Shown: positions 1 to 14,475 of the stretch, piece after piece
Layout of the letters: each line of letters opens with the position of its first letter
How positions within the stretch are numbered: position 1 is the first letter of the stretch
From: Powellomyces hirtus
Lineage: Eukaryota; Chytridiomycota; Chytridiomycetes; Spizellomycetales; Powellomycetaceae
NCBI GenBank assembly: GCA_025526995.1
Contig: JAHLKG010000036.1
Span: 30,152-94,151, forward strand
Reading direction: 5' to 3'
DNA length: 64,000 nt
Program-made: the position numbers and the translations under genes
Notes under the pieces: generated by a model
Told to the model about the DNA's origin: nothing
What the model saw: only the letters and a program-made list of their open reading frames with translations
Databases searched by the model: none

Positions 1-553
1 GGATGAGCACGGCGTTCCGACTTCGAACCAACATCTCAGCAGAGTCCCAACCAGTCTTCTGGAATTCAATCTGCACCTCCCTCGGACGAGTGGCTACAGC
101 AGAGTTTCCGATTACATCACAGAAGCTTCTAATGTCGACGGTATTCGTCAAATCGCATTGCACATGGAACTGTCCACAATAGAGCAAGCCCGGTTCAGCA
201 TAGTGATCCTCATTCGAGTTCTCCGGAGAAGACTCTACAGAGACGTCATGGTCCACCAATACGGGTTTCCACGCAAGGTGTGGAGCCGGTTGGGTGCTTC
301 GACGTTGATTGTCCTGTGTATCAGCCGGTGTGTCAGACAAGTACTCAAAGGGCCATTAAAGACCTCCCAAGTAGCTTACATTGAGCACATGCTCGTCTAC
401 AACAGTAATCCCTGTACCAGTCGGCAAGTCATTGCGTCCACGCTTCGCGGGTCGATTTTCGCCTTCGCCATCCTCCCGTGGTCGCTTTCCTGTGACAATA
501 TCCTTTTCGAATAGGGAGCGAAATGATTGAACATAAAGAGTACATTGGTCCAT
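1..553 (-). CDS. Unrecognised protein, 3' end outside window
   Basis: I do not recognise this protein. Exon 1 (553-380) starts with ATG and carries a basic stretch (GKRPRED, RPAKRGR) that could be a nuclear localisation signal. A GTAAGC donor at 379 and a CACAG acceptor at 314 give a 66-nt intron. Exon 2 (313-1) joins in frame and stays open to the window edge for 104 codons, which supports coding. It contains the segment CGQFHVQCDLTNTVDIRSFC. About 162 residues are visible and the C-terminus is missing. The neighbour on the other side is tRNA-Trp. No domain, signal peptide or membrane segment is visible. A nuclear protein is a weak inference from the basic motif only. Confidence 0.6.
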
Positions 554-777
554 GCTTCTCGCGCCGATCGCGTCGCAGAAAGAAGCTTGCTATTTTACAA
601 TGACTGAAGCACTGCCACGACTGCGAGGATTGAAATTTCCGCGCGCTTTCCTGCAAACCATCTCACCCAAACTGATGGCCAACTGTGATATGTGTCCCTA
701 AAGTTAATATGGATTGCGTAGCCTAATTGCACTGCGTCTTCTTCCAAAAAAGAACACAATTATAGCTCGCAAAAAGT

Positions 778-848
778 GAAGCCTACGGGATTTGAACACG
801 TAACCTTCCGATCTGGAGTCGGACGCGCTGCCGTTGCGCCAAGGCTTC
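778..848 (-). tRNA. tRNA-Trp (anticodon CCA)
   Basis: The minus strand folds as a cloverleaf. The acceptor stem is a perfect 7 bp (GAAGCCT with AGGCTTC), and the D-stem is GCGC/GCGC. The anticodon stem TCCGA/TCGGA encloses the loop CTCCAGA, giving anticodon CCA. The T-loop is TTCAAAT, with one mismatch in the T-stem. A run of five T follows directly, as expected for RNA polymerase III termination. No intron is seen. Confidence 0.93.
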
Positions 849-1861
849 TATTGAAAAAAGTTCAGAAGTTTAGCCCTATATCTAATACAAATATTATCTT
901 ACTACATCCAACAACGTTAAAAATCGGTTCTCCCTCAATCGCTTCTACTTCAGCACACTGCGGCACCTGAATGAGTATTGTAACACAAGTATCACTGTGC
1001 AGCGGTGCCATCCTGGTTTCTTTTAAACCACTCGACGTCCAAGCAGGCTCACCGTTTTGTCCCCTTGGGCTTGCAGGGTTTCCTCGTTCTTTTTGTGAGG
1101 ATTGGGGGGCAGAAGGTGAGGGATGTGAGAGCCATGGAAAGGGGTGGGTTTAATGGGGAACCCTTCAGAGAAATTTGCTGCGGCCCGGTGGGAAGATGAG
1201 ATTCTTGACTGCGGGGCCCAATGGGGTGACCGCGTTGCCAGAGCGTTGAACAATCCTCAACACTCAGATGAGGAGGGTGACACCGCTGTTCCCACATTAG
1301 TTCTTTGCCCTTTGGTCCAGTGTTGGACCGATGACGCTCCTATTGACCTTGACAATATTGGACCAAAAGCCAAAGAATTGGAGAAACTGTCTTGGGCCCT
1401 TGGCAGACGTGCTGCCTAGTAGAGCACACAGTAGTTTGGTACTCCCTTATATGAGATAATGAAACATTCGGACTGTCATATGTGTGATCAAGAAATCAAT
1501 GGTCGGCGGAGATTGAGGTCTCTGGATTTGAATGATTAGGCCCAAACTCAGTTCGCAACGATCGTGGTTTACTCGGATACCCATGACATTGAAGTCTTGA
1601 GAGACGAGTGGTAGTATTGGCTCGCACATACTCAAACGGGTTTCCATGGTGTGCTCTTCTGCAAAAATACACATCGTTTGCTGTCAAGACATGCGGCGGG
1701 AAAGGCGGAGCGAGTCGGAAGGAGGCACAAGGGAGGCTGTGTTTTTGTAAACGGCGTGGGTTGATGAAATCTGGGAACGCGTGGCCACACACGGCACAGC
1801 GCCCGAGTTCAAATTTAGAACTTCGGCGACTTTCCCAAGGCATTGACAGAGATTCGACAAA
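849..1861. other. Spacer upstream of PKC1
   Basis: About 1 kb between tRNA-Trp and PKC1. It holds one weak plus-strand ORF (1153-1419, listed separately). The rest shows no ORF with protein-like composition, and the part nearest 1862 presumably contains the PKC1 promoter and 5' UTR. Confidence 0.4.
1153..1419 (+). CDS. Small hypothetical ORF (88 codons)
   Basis: An ATG at 1153 opens 88 codons ending in TAG at 1417-1419. The product begins MGNPSEKFAAARWEDEILD and is acidic in the middle. I know no family for it, and it has no signal peptide or membrane segment. The composition is protein-like, but there are no flanking splice sites or neighbours that support expression. It could be a degraded mobile-element fragment or chance. 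Confidence 0.22.
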   Translation: MGNPSEKFAAARWEDEILDCGAQWGDRVARALNNPQHSDEEGDTAVPTLVLCPLVQCWTDDAPIDLDNIGPKAKELEKLSWALGRRAA

Positions 1862-5502
<3,641 letters not shown>

Positions 5503-6613
5503 TCCGCGATTCTTGGGAATTGAGACTACTTGACAGACGCTTTCCCCTCTACCTTACTATCTCTGTTTCTCCACATTTTATACTTGAATTTTCGAATGCA
5601 TACCACTTCTTCATCTTTGGGCCGCGGTTCCGTCGTCTCTATGCAACGTTGGGGCGAGTGCTCAGTACCACAACTTGAGTCCTGTCAAATTGCCCTCAAC
5701 GCAGATATGTGGCCAATTCCATGGGAGTCCTGAATCATCCTGCATTCCGATTCACCCAAGCCACAGGCCTTCCTCTCCCTCACTTTCGCGGCTTCAGAGA
5801 CACAATCATAATGCGGCCAGGCATCAACTGTGTACACACCATGGATATCTCTTGTGCCAAACGCTCGCTGTCTCCTGCCAAGCCTACGTGCGTGCGTGCC
5901 CGGAAGCAGAATGCGCTCGTGGTCATTTGCCGAAGTGTTCATGCTTCCTGTACTACAGAGGCATGTACGGAGAGATAGCGCAGTAGTCTGCTGCCAAAAC
6001 GCAGAAATTGACAGCTCGTCTCCTGCTTCCTGCTTCTGTCTCTCCATAACCCCTTTTTTTATTTTTTTTCTTTTGCTGGTGTTGTTTATGAAATTTGCAA
6101 CCAGCGTGCATCGCATCGCATTCGATCACCACTCGGGACCTCGAGAGATAGCGCAGTCGCAAAAACCCAACCCGACCACCAGACCTTGGAACAAAAACGA
6201 ACAAAGAATTCGTGCATTTCCACTTTGGGCATATTGACAGGCCCCTCGCGACTTCACGACTCACGCGGGCAGACGCGCTCCGCAAAGCCACATCGGAGCC
6301 GTGACGATAAGCCGCGAAAAGAAGGTGAAAAAGGGTGAAAAGCGGTCGTAGAAGTACGGTAGCCAGCATGCATACGGTAGAGAGCCTGAGTGCTGCGCTT
6401 TCTGGCCACATCACCACACGAGCACGTCCGTCACGCGTTACGCCCTTATCTCCGCTTTCGCAATTAATATTTTTTGACCAACGCCGTTTGCTGAGGGGCG
6501 AAAAAAAATGTTCTATCTTCCCGCGCATCTCCCCCCTCCTTTTTTTGCTATTGGGAGGCTGCATCTGAGTAAAGGGTCAGCTGAGTAGCGCGGTTGCAAA
6601 AAAAAAGGACATC
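5503..6613. other. Spacer between PKC1 and ABC transporter
   Basis: About 1.1 kb. Several overlapping ORFs exist on both strands, but they have low-complexity, Arg/Ser-rich translations and no recognisable motifs. T-rich and A-rich tracts lie near 6050-6070 and 6505-6608. Probably the PKC1 3' UTR and the transporter promoter. Confidence 0.4.
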
Positions 6614-6782
6614 ATGCAATACAGTTACACTCCCTTGGCGGGCCATGACGTTGGTATGTTGATGGTGGAAACGCATGGACATTTTGGGTCAGGGGGGAAT
6701 ATAAACAAGGCGGGATGCGTGGGTGCTTTTGGCTGCAGCAACGCGGAAGTTGAAAGAAATTAACCAAAGGCGACAGTAAGGC

Positions 6783-9700
6783 ATGACGGGCCACGAATAT
6801 ACTCGAGTGTCGCGGGATGATGACTTCGGTATGGTGTGATGTGCTTGCGGGATTCTGGGAGGAATGACGAGATGCTTTGACAGTCTTCCGAGGGACGCTG
6901 GCCGCGCTTTCTGTTGGAAGCAATCGAGTCATGAGCTAGCAGAGCGGGAAACCTGTGACAGAACTTTGGACATTTGTCTTACACGCGTCTCTTCTCCGCG
7001 AATACTAGAGGACGAGGCCCAACACGACGAGATTCAAAGGCCATTCTTATCCAACATTCTCCTTTCATGGATCGACCCGCTCGTCCGACGAGGCTATCAG
7101 CATCCGCTCGAAATCACCGACCTCGGCACCTTACCCCGGAAGCAGCAAGCCGAACACGTCGCGTCCTCCGACGTTGCAGGCTTCTGGGAGCAACACCGTC
7201 TATGCGACCTCAACCACGCGAAACCACCCGGACTTGTATCGTGGCTCGTAAAGCTGCATGCCCGCCGATTGATCCTTGCCGTTCTCCTCCGGGGTGTCGT
7301 TCTTGTAACGTCACTTGCGTTGCCGTTCTATTTTGTGCCGCAGGTCCTGCAATATCTGAATCCGAAAGCAGACGGTCCTACTTTGCTTGTTAACAACGGC
7401 CCAGCGATTGCTGCCATTCTTTGCGCTCTGCAGATCATTCAAGCTCTCTGCTCCAATGCCGCCCAGCTCATCGCCCTCGACTTGCAAGTTAACATCACCG
7501 CTTTCCTCTCGACTGCGCTGTACGAGAAAACACTCCGACTCAGTTTGACCGCTGCCGCACGCGATTTCCCTCCCGCCCACATCTTAACCATCGTTCATGC
7601 TGACGTGCAGAAAGTCGGCATATTTGCCACGTTTATCAACGCCACCTGGGCCGCGCCGTGTCATATTCTCACTGCTTCCGTCTTGCTGGCCAACCTTCTC
7701 GGACGGACCGCTGCGGTCCCCATCACCCTCTTTGTGGCATTCATTGCGATTCAGACACCGTTTGGAAAGGCGTTCGGCACCGCTATATGGGAGTACATGG
7801 GCGCCATCGACGCGCGAACTAAGATACTTCGCGAGTTCCTATACGGCATCAAAGTTGTCAAATACACGGCTTCCGAGCCCTACTTTGCCACCCAAGTCAA
7901 AGCGGCTCGCGCCCTGCAAGCAGCTTCAGTGCGCCTCTTCTGTACCGTTGCGTTTGGGCTGGCCTCGCTCAAACAGTTGCAGGACTTGCTTGTGCCTGTC
8001 ATCACGTTCATGGTTTTTGCGGCGCGTGCCGGAGCGATGGCTGGCAATGCGACCCCGTTTGCCACTCTTGGTATCTTTGCATCCCTTGCGACTCCGTTCA
8101 CGGAGATCACCGATGTGGTCACATACTTTTCGCCTTGCAAGGTCTCGCTCAGGCGTATTGCTATGTTCTTGCAGGCAAAGGAAGCTGACCCGGCCGATAC
8201 CCCGAGTCGCCTACCCGTCTCTGCAACAATGCCGCCCATCTCACTCTCCGCTGCGTCTTTTACCTACGAGGATGCATCGCCCACTACTGCTTCAGCGACC
8301 ACTGCCGCCATTCCATTTGCCTTATCGGATCTGACATTAGATATTCCGGCCGGGTCCCTCACTGCCGTGGTTGGGCCTTGCGCCGCTGGCAAGTCCTCCC
8401 TCCTAACAGCACTGGCCGGATCTCTTCGCTTGACTAGGGGCAAAGCAACTCTGACGGGCTCGATAGCATACTGTCCACAGGAACCGTGGATCGTTACCGG
8501 AACATTGAAGGAAAACGTTCTCCTCAACCGCGACGCACAATTACAAGCGCAGGAAGAAATTCGATTGCGGAACGTCCTGTCGGGATGCCAACTCGAACGG
8601 GACTTGACCTTGCTGCCACATGGTGTGGATACGCAAATTGGCGAGAAAGGAGTCAATCTATCCGGCGGTCAGAAATCCCGCGTTTCACTTGCCCGAGCCG
8701 CATACCGTGACGCCGACATTTACCTCCTGGACGACCCGATGGCATCTCTTGATGCGCATGTGGGGGCTCGCGTTTTTGAAGATGTGGTGTGCCGCCTCTT
8801 GCGAGACAAAACCGTTGTGTTTGCGACACATCAGTTGCACTTGTTACCACGCGTTGACAATGTCGTTGTAATGGCGGAGGGGAAAATTGTGCAATGTGGG
8901 GCGTTCGAGACTTTGATGAGGGAGAAAGACGGGCCTCTTGCTGCGTATATGCGCGACTACAAGTTTGATGATGAACCGAGTGGAGAGACTGAGGAAGTGG
9001 AACAAGTGTTCGAGACACCGGATGCGACCGTGGAAATGAGTGGCAAGCGAGCTGAGATGAACAATGAGGCACCAGAGGAGAAAACACCGACACAGCCTTC
9101 GGGTCAGATCGCGGCCGAAGAACGTCAGAAGGGCGCGATCACACTCTCAACCATCAATTCCTACCTCCACGCCGGCGGCGGCTTGCTCTTCACAATTGCC
9201 GTTTTCATATCGTTTTTCTTTGTCGCGGCCTCCAGCACCCTCAGCCTCCTATTCCTCTCCTGGTGGTCCAGCGATGCATTTGGATGGATGCCGTCACGCT
9301 ACATTGCTCTTTACGGATCCATTGGCGCCGTATCAGCAACTACGTCCCTTCTCATCAATAGTGTTATTGCCTACGGAGGATACCGCGCCGGCCTCTCATT
9401 CCATGACAATGCGATGATGGGTCTCATGGCTGCTCCGTTGTCGTTCTTCGAATCTCACCCTGTCGGACGCATCCTCTTGTCACGGACGTCAAGGATATTG
9501 ACCTCAATTTTCCGTCGACATTCCTCGACCTCTTTGCGTCAGCATCGACCCTCTTGGCCTCATTGCTCGTCATAGCGACAGCCAATCCTGCCCTCCTCAT
9601 ACTGTTTGCGATCTTGGCGGGAATCTACGCTGCGCTATTCCGATATTACCAGTGCTCATTCCGCGAACTCAAACGTCTCCAATCAATCATGCGATCCCCG

Positions 9701-10984
9701 CTCGTCGCCCATGTTGCAGAATCCTTGACCGGTCTTCCTACCATCCGCGCATTTGCAGACCAGCCCCGCCTCCTGCGCGCCCACCAGCAGAACACCGACC
9801 TCGCGAATCTCAGCACCTTGCTTTATAATGCTACCCGTCTGTGGTTCCTGCTGCGTCTCACCATCTTGTCCACATCGGTCGTCGGGGTCGTTGTCCTGCT
9901 GGCTCCGCACGCGTTCGCAGATCCGGCCACCACGGCGGTTGCAGTTACGGCGGCTATTTCACTCTCCTCCCTCCTCATCAACTTCTTCATCTGTCTCGGC
10001 CGCAGCGAAGCCATGTTCAATGCCGTCGAACGACTCAACCACTACGCAACAGGTCTACCAGCTGAAGCTGCCCACATCCTTCCAACTGACCCACCCGCAA
10101 ACACATGGCCCATGCACGGCGCACTGACTTTGGAGAATTTGACAGTAACCTACCCGCGGGCTCCACGACCTGCGATCAACAATCTGTCACTTACCATTCG
10201 GCCCGGCGAAAAGATCGCGGTCTGCGGTCGGACCGGTGCCGGCAAAACCACCCTTCTCGCGGCCCTCGCTCGGCTGCTCGAACCTTCATGCTCATCAGGC
10301 ACCATTGCGATTGACGGAATGGATATTGACACCCTCGGCTTGCACACATTGAGGAATGCCCTCATCATCGTATCCCAGGATCCACCACTGTTTGCGGGAA
10401 CTGTCCGCTCCAATCTGGTTCTAAAGGGAGCAATTGCTTCGACAATGGGAACTGAAGTCGATGAGAGCTTGTGGGCTGCACTCGACAAAGTCGGCCTTAG
10501 ACAGCATGTCTCCGTACAGCCCGGAAAACTCGACGCGGTGGTTCACGACGGCGGTTCGAATTGGTCGGCAGGACATCGTCAACTCTTGTGTCTCGCCCGT
10601 GCGGTCCTTCTCTCATCCTCGCCCTCATCCTCAACAGCCGCTAACAGAATCCTCATTCTCGACGAGGCCAGCTCTGCAGTTGACTCTGAAGCGGACCGCC
10701 GAGTCCAGGAGTTTGTCAACAATGCTATACCTACAACGACCGTCATATGCATCGCCCACAGGTTAACTTCGGTGGCGGCGTTTGACCGGGTACTGGTGAT
10801 GGATGGTGGTGCCGCGGTGGAGTTTGCAAACCCCTGGGAGCTTCTGAATCATAACAACAACGACAATGGATCGACTGGGAATTCGCTTGGTTTCGAGAGC
10901 CTTGTGAAAGCTACGGGACCTGCGAACGAGGCTCTGATCAGGAAGTTAGCCCGGGAAGCTCATTATCAGAAAGCGCAATCATAG
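6783..10984 (+). CDS. ABCC/MRP-type ABC transporter, one frameshift
   Basis: Full-size exporter of the ABCC (MRP) class without an N-terminal TMD0. The body opens at 7009. Two short first exons (6614-6653 or 6783-6828) both end in phase 1 and both fit the acceptor at 7008/7009; I chose the nearer one. TMD1 spans about 7080-8140. NBD1 has Walker A GPCAAGKSS, signature LSGGQKSRVSLARA and Walker B IYLLDDP. TMD2 spans about 9150-10020. NBD2 has Walker A GRTGAGKTT, a degenerate signature WSAGHRQ and Walker B ILILDEASSAVDSEAD. The asymmetric nucleotide sites, with DDP in the first Walker B, are typical of ABCC. At about 9482-9486 the frame shifts by one: the conserved GRIL is in one frame and DVKDIDLNFP in the next, with no usable intron. 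Either the assembly has an indel or the gene is broken. Substrate unknown. Confidence 0.85.
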
Positions 10985-11608
10985 CATAGTTCTCAGTAAG
11001 AATATACATGCAGCAGGATCAAGAGGCAACCACAAATTTCAATGGTGTATATTCGTGGCTGTAAGTTTACACGAACGCGCTCCTCGCCCCGTCACCATAT
11101 GCATCAGTTGGAGTGTTCCAGCTCCTCTCCTCGCTTCTCCAGTTCCTCATTGCGATGGAATATCATCATTCGCTCAGCCGCGACCTCCTTTCCGTCCCTC
11201 CACCTGTCTCTGTTTCATTGGCCGTTCATTCATCCACCCGTCCATCCGGCGCCGATACCACATCATTCCTGATTTCTGTGCGGAAGCCCGGGGTTGGAAG
11301 TGTGGCGCAGTCGCTGCGGATTGACAGCACGCTGGAACGACGCTTTCAAACTAGCAAACTGAAAAGTGCTGCACATCCTCCCCGACGAGGATCCAGATCA
11401 AATCATTTGCTACCACTCAGCAACAAAATTAACCGGAGTGCACGACATAAGAATGGATTGCACGAAATGAATTTGGTCAGCTCTCGAGACGCTCCGCACT
11501 GACCCTGAAGTGCCGAGGTAATGCACGATTTTAAGGTAGATCACACGAATTAATCATGCAGTCTTTAGAGTAGGTAAGCCAGTTTTTATTTCCATCCCCC
11601 AAAATTTT
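10985..11608. other. Spacer
   Basis: About 620 bp between convergent ends of the ABC transporter and the small minus-strand ORFs. I see nothing that looks coding. It probably contains both 3' UTRs. Confidence 0.35.
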
Positions 11609-11842
11609 TTACAAGAAAGCAATACGGATTCGAGAATAGTCCAGCAATTCTTTGCGGGAACAGCGCGCTTGCCACTGTTCTCCATTACAAAACATAACAC
11701 AATCAGGGAGCACACCCACAAATCGGGTCGACGAGAAAGGTAGATCAGGGCGGAGTGAGGGGTATATGGGTTCAACGAGGTTTAGGGGCTGTACTGCATC
11801 CTCTGGGATGGCGACAACGTTCCGGTTATCAATCATCATCAT
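11609..11842 (-). CDS. Unrecognised ORF, downstream partner of 11842-12231
   Basis: This 77-codon ORF starts with ATGATGATGATT. Its first ATG overlaps the TGA of the upstream ORF as TGATG. The product contains VVAIPEDAVQPLNLVEPIY and several cysteines, and has no signal or membrane segment. Proline/acidic composition matches the upstream ORF, so the two are probably parts of one gene separated by a frameshift or a missed splice. I found no GT-AG intron of normal size that joins them in frame. Function unknown. Confidence 0.4.
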   Translation of the reverse strand: MMMIDNRNVVAIPEDAVQPLNLVEPIYPSLRPDLPFSSTRFVGVLPDCVMFCNGEQWQARCSRKELLDYSRIRIAFL

Positions 11843-12231
11843 CAGCGAGCTGACTCTGGCGGCTCATGCGAGTTCAAGAAGTTGAAGTAGTCTACCGACT
11901 GTACAACAGTGTTGGGTGGGAGGAATGGCCACCACAGCGGGGATGGAGGCGTCGGAGGCAGACCCTGATTTACATCTCCCGGGGCAGGCAGCTCGATGCT
12001 TTTGAGTGTTTTAACGGAAGCTCGTCGCATTGGGTTCGCGGATCCTGTTACCGCGATGGGACTGGCCAGAGTGCCATATGAGGACGTATTTGAAGCTGCG
12101 CTATCGTGCGTGGGCGAATGGTGCTTTGAGGTTACGCATGGGTGGACTTCGCGAGGAGTAGGCGTTGACATTGTGCGGATGGACTTGTCTGATGTGATGA
12201 TGTTCATTCGCACGGAAGCGATATAGCACAT
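11842..12231 (-). CDS. Unrecognised Ser/Pro-rich protein (129 aa)
   Basis: An ATG at 12231 opens 129 codons. The product is Ser/Thr/Pro-rich in the first two thirds (SIRTMSTPTPREVHPC) and ends with a more ordered segment including PPSPLWWPFLPPN. No family is recognised. The stop at 11842-11844 overlaps the start of the next minus-strand ORF. Low-complexity Ser/Pro content suggests a disordered protein, possibly with short phosphorylation motifs (inference only). Confidence 0.45.
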   Translation of the reverse strand: MCYIASVRMNIITSDKSIRTMSTPTPREVHPCVTSKHHSPTHDSAASNTSSYGTLASPIAVTGSANPMRRASVKTLKSIELPAPGDVNQGLPPTPPSPLWWPFLPPNTVVQSVDYFNFLNSHEPPESAR

Positions 12232-13781
12232 GGCGCGACGGGCACGTCCTTTTAACTAATGGGTGAAGCGAGTCCGGTTGTAAGGAGGGCAAGAAAAAGC
12301 GGGTGAAGCGTGGAATCGGGTAAACCCGAGCGGAGCCAAGAGACCCCAATCGCTACGAAAAGCTGATGCCAGGAGCGAGAAAAAGAATCGGCGGTGAAAG
12401 TTGAGGTTGAAAGGGTGAAAATCGACGGTAGACGGTTGGTGCACGAAAAGCGGGGGGAGCAGGTCTACCGAATCCAATTATATAACATACGAAGCCCAAA
12501 TTTCAGACACCATCTTCACCACAAGGTCAAGATGCATGCGCCCATGCATTATCCAGAGGAACTTTAACAGCAAATAACTCCATTGCCCTCCGCCAAGAGC
12601 TTGTCACCCAGAGCGCGCCCACAACGTCGGTTCTCGGGATTGATCTGCAGAGGGCCCCATGGCGGACCCATGGGCCTCAAATAAACTACGCGATCTGCAC
12701 ACCGCCGGATCTATCTTCCCGGGCGCTGAAGCTGCAACGAGGCGTCGCCTGCGGGCGCCGCGGCTACAGGATGGCATGCCCGCCCCCGCGCGCCAGCCAC
12801 CATTGATAAGCCATACCGCATGACCAGCAGCGCACCTTACCGAACGTCATATCCCGGATCGGGCGACTTTATAGGATCGCGATTACCTGGTACAGCTCCG
12901 TCTTACTGGTTTGTCACGCTGGCAATCACCTTCACTTTTATGCCAGTTCTTCTTTCCCTGAAATTCAAGCTGAGTGTGGTTTATAAATTGGTATACAACG
13001 TTATCCAGCCTAGAGCTCACAACTTACGCATGTTTAACAATGCGTTCAAATTGACCTGGTATTCGAAAAGAACTTCCAAAACCTTATGCGGGAAGCTTTC
13101 AGTTGGCAGTCCGCGGACAACTCATGGCGTGCAGATCGGCATTCGAATGATAGCGGTTTCTGGCAGAGCGTACGTACTATTTGGCGATCTGGATATCCCA
13201 ATCACCACGCGTGACAATGCAGAATGTACTGAGTGTTCTAGAGCTACGTTCTTTATTCGACCGTGCATTGCCGATAAAGTTTTAACTCGACCCACGGGAA
13301 GGATATGAAGAACTAGCTCAACAGCCTGGCGGGGTCTAGAGCGTATACTCAGGAGACACACAATGTGCTTCCCCGGCGCAATGAGAGCAGCAAGCGGAGT
13401 TGAGTTGCTGGAGCTCAAGACGCCGAGATCCGCTGGGAGCTGGCCCCAATTCCAAGGGTTGCTTTCGAACAACATTGAGATAAAAGTAAAGCATACTTGG
13501 CCCCTGAACTGAAGGACAATGCAGCACACCATAATTTAAAACGCTTCACAGTGCTGCTCATGTGCAGTTTGTTTATCGCCCCCAGTACAAAGGTCTGGAG
13601 CATCCCGTTGGCCACCTCCAACAGTGTGTCTTCAATTGCTACCATGAGCTGCGTAAAACAGTCCGATTAGTGCACAAAATCACTTAAAGACGCGCGCGGG
13701 CTCAAACTCCGCCGCGCTGACCAGGCAGGAAAGCCACCCTTGCGTAAGCATCAGCACTCAAACTCCGACCAATCCGAGAGA
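12232..13781. other. Spacer of about 1.5 kb
   Basis: A TATA-like TTATATAACATACG lies near 12477-12490, suitably placed for the minus-strand gene starting at 12231. A plus-strand ORF at 12820-13308 and a minus-strand ORF around 13415-13645 were examined; neither shows motifs or splice support strong enough to list as a gene. Confidence 0.35.
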
Positions 13782-14180
13782 TCAACAAAGCGTGCCGGTA
13801 TCGACGCGGATCAAAAGCATAAAGCAAATGACGACAAACAAAAGAACTCCCCACAATATGCGTAGGTTGCTTTGAAGCGAATGGCACTGTCATCAGTGAC
13901 AGAAAATCAGAAGAGTATGGTTATCAGATGTGTGGAGTTCGTCTTGGAATGAAACTGTTATTCTCTAGCCGCCGTACTGAGCTGTCATTTCAGAACTTAC
14001 GTCATATTTCTCCGTGCAAAACCTACCGGTTTTGAGTGTCAAAGGTGTGGTGGCGGCAGAAACCCACGGCTCCCACACCCGAATGTATGGACCTTTGTAG
14101 TGTCCAAAATAGACTCTGCAGACCGTCATGAGCCAGGCAGACACCAGTATCCAGTGCACTGGGAAAGGGTGGCCGAGCAT
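13782..14180 (-). CDS. Small two-exon membrane protein, unknown
   Basis: Exon 1 is 14180-14001 and exon 2 is 13886-13782, joined across a GTAAGT...GATGACAG intron of 114 nt in phase 0. The 94-aa product has a hydrophobic N-terminal segment (HWILVSAWLMTVC) and a clear C-terminal transmembrane helix (ILWGVLLFVVICFMLLI). The reading frame reveals the second helix only after splicing, which supports the model. It lies head to head with the histidine kinase gene, with about 295 bp between the starts. Family unknown. An acceptor-like TTTCTATCAG just before the ATG means an upstream exon is possible. Confidence 0.4.
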
Positions 14181-14475
14181 GGCGCCTGATAGAAATATTC
14201 AAAAGAGAGTCAATGCTCGATGAATGCCCCCGGTCTTTTGAAAGGTACCAAAAGCAATACGAATCCGTACTTGAGCGTGCGGCGGTGCATGTCACCCGCC
14301 CCAGAACAATTATTGCGGTCAATATTCCTTGAAAGGATTGTGCGAAAGACGAATATAATAATCTTCTTTTTAATCTTGTTTTTCAGTGCACCGCTTCTTT
14401 TTTCAGCAAACATTCACTATTGTCGGCTAGTCCATGCGGGACGAAAATTATATTTTGAGCAGATAACAGCGCACG

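Noticed and set aside
1496..1843. Minus-strand ORF with a CAVCGHAFPDFINPRRLQKH zinc-finger-like stretch
   Set aside because: Single coincidental Cys/His spacing in the PKC1 upstream region; the rest of the ORF is not protein-like.
5953..6564. 203-codon minus-strand ORF between PKC1 and the ABC transporter
   Set aside because: Arg/Lys and low-complexity composition, T- and A-runs inside, no motif or splice structure.
12820..13308. 162-codon plus-strand ORF
   Set aside because: Starts plausibly but has no domain, no conserved pattern and erratic composition; no splice support. Kept only as part of the spacer note.
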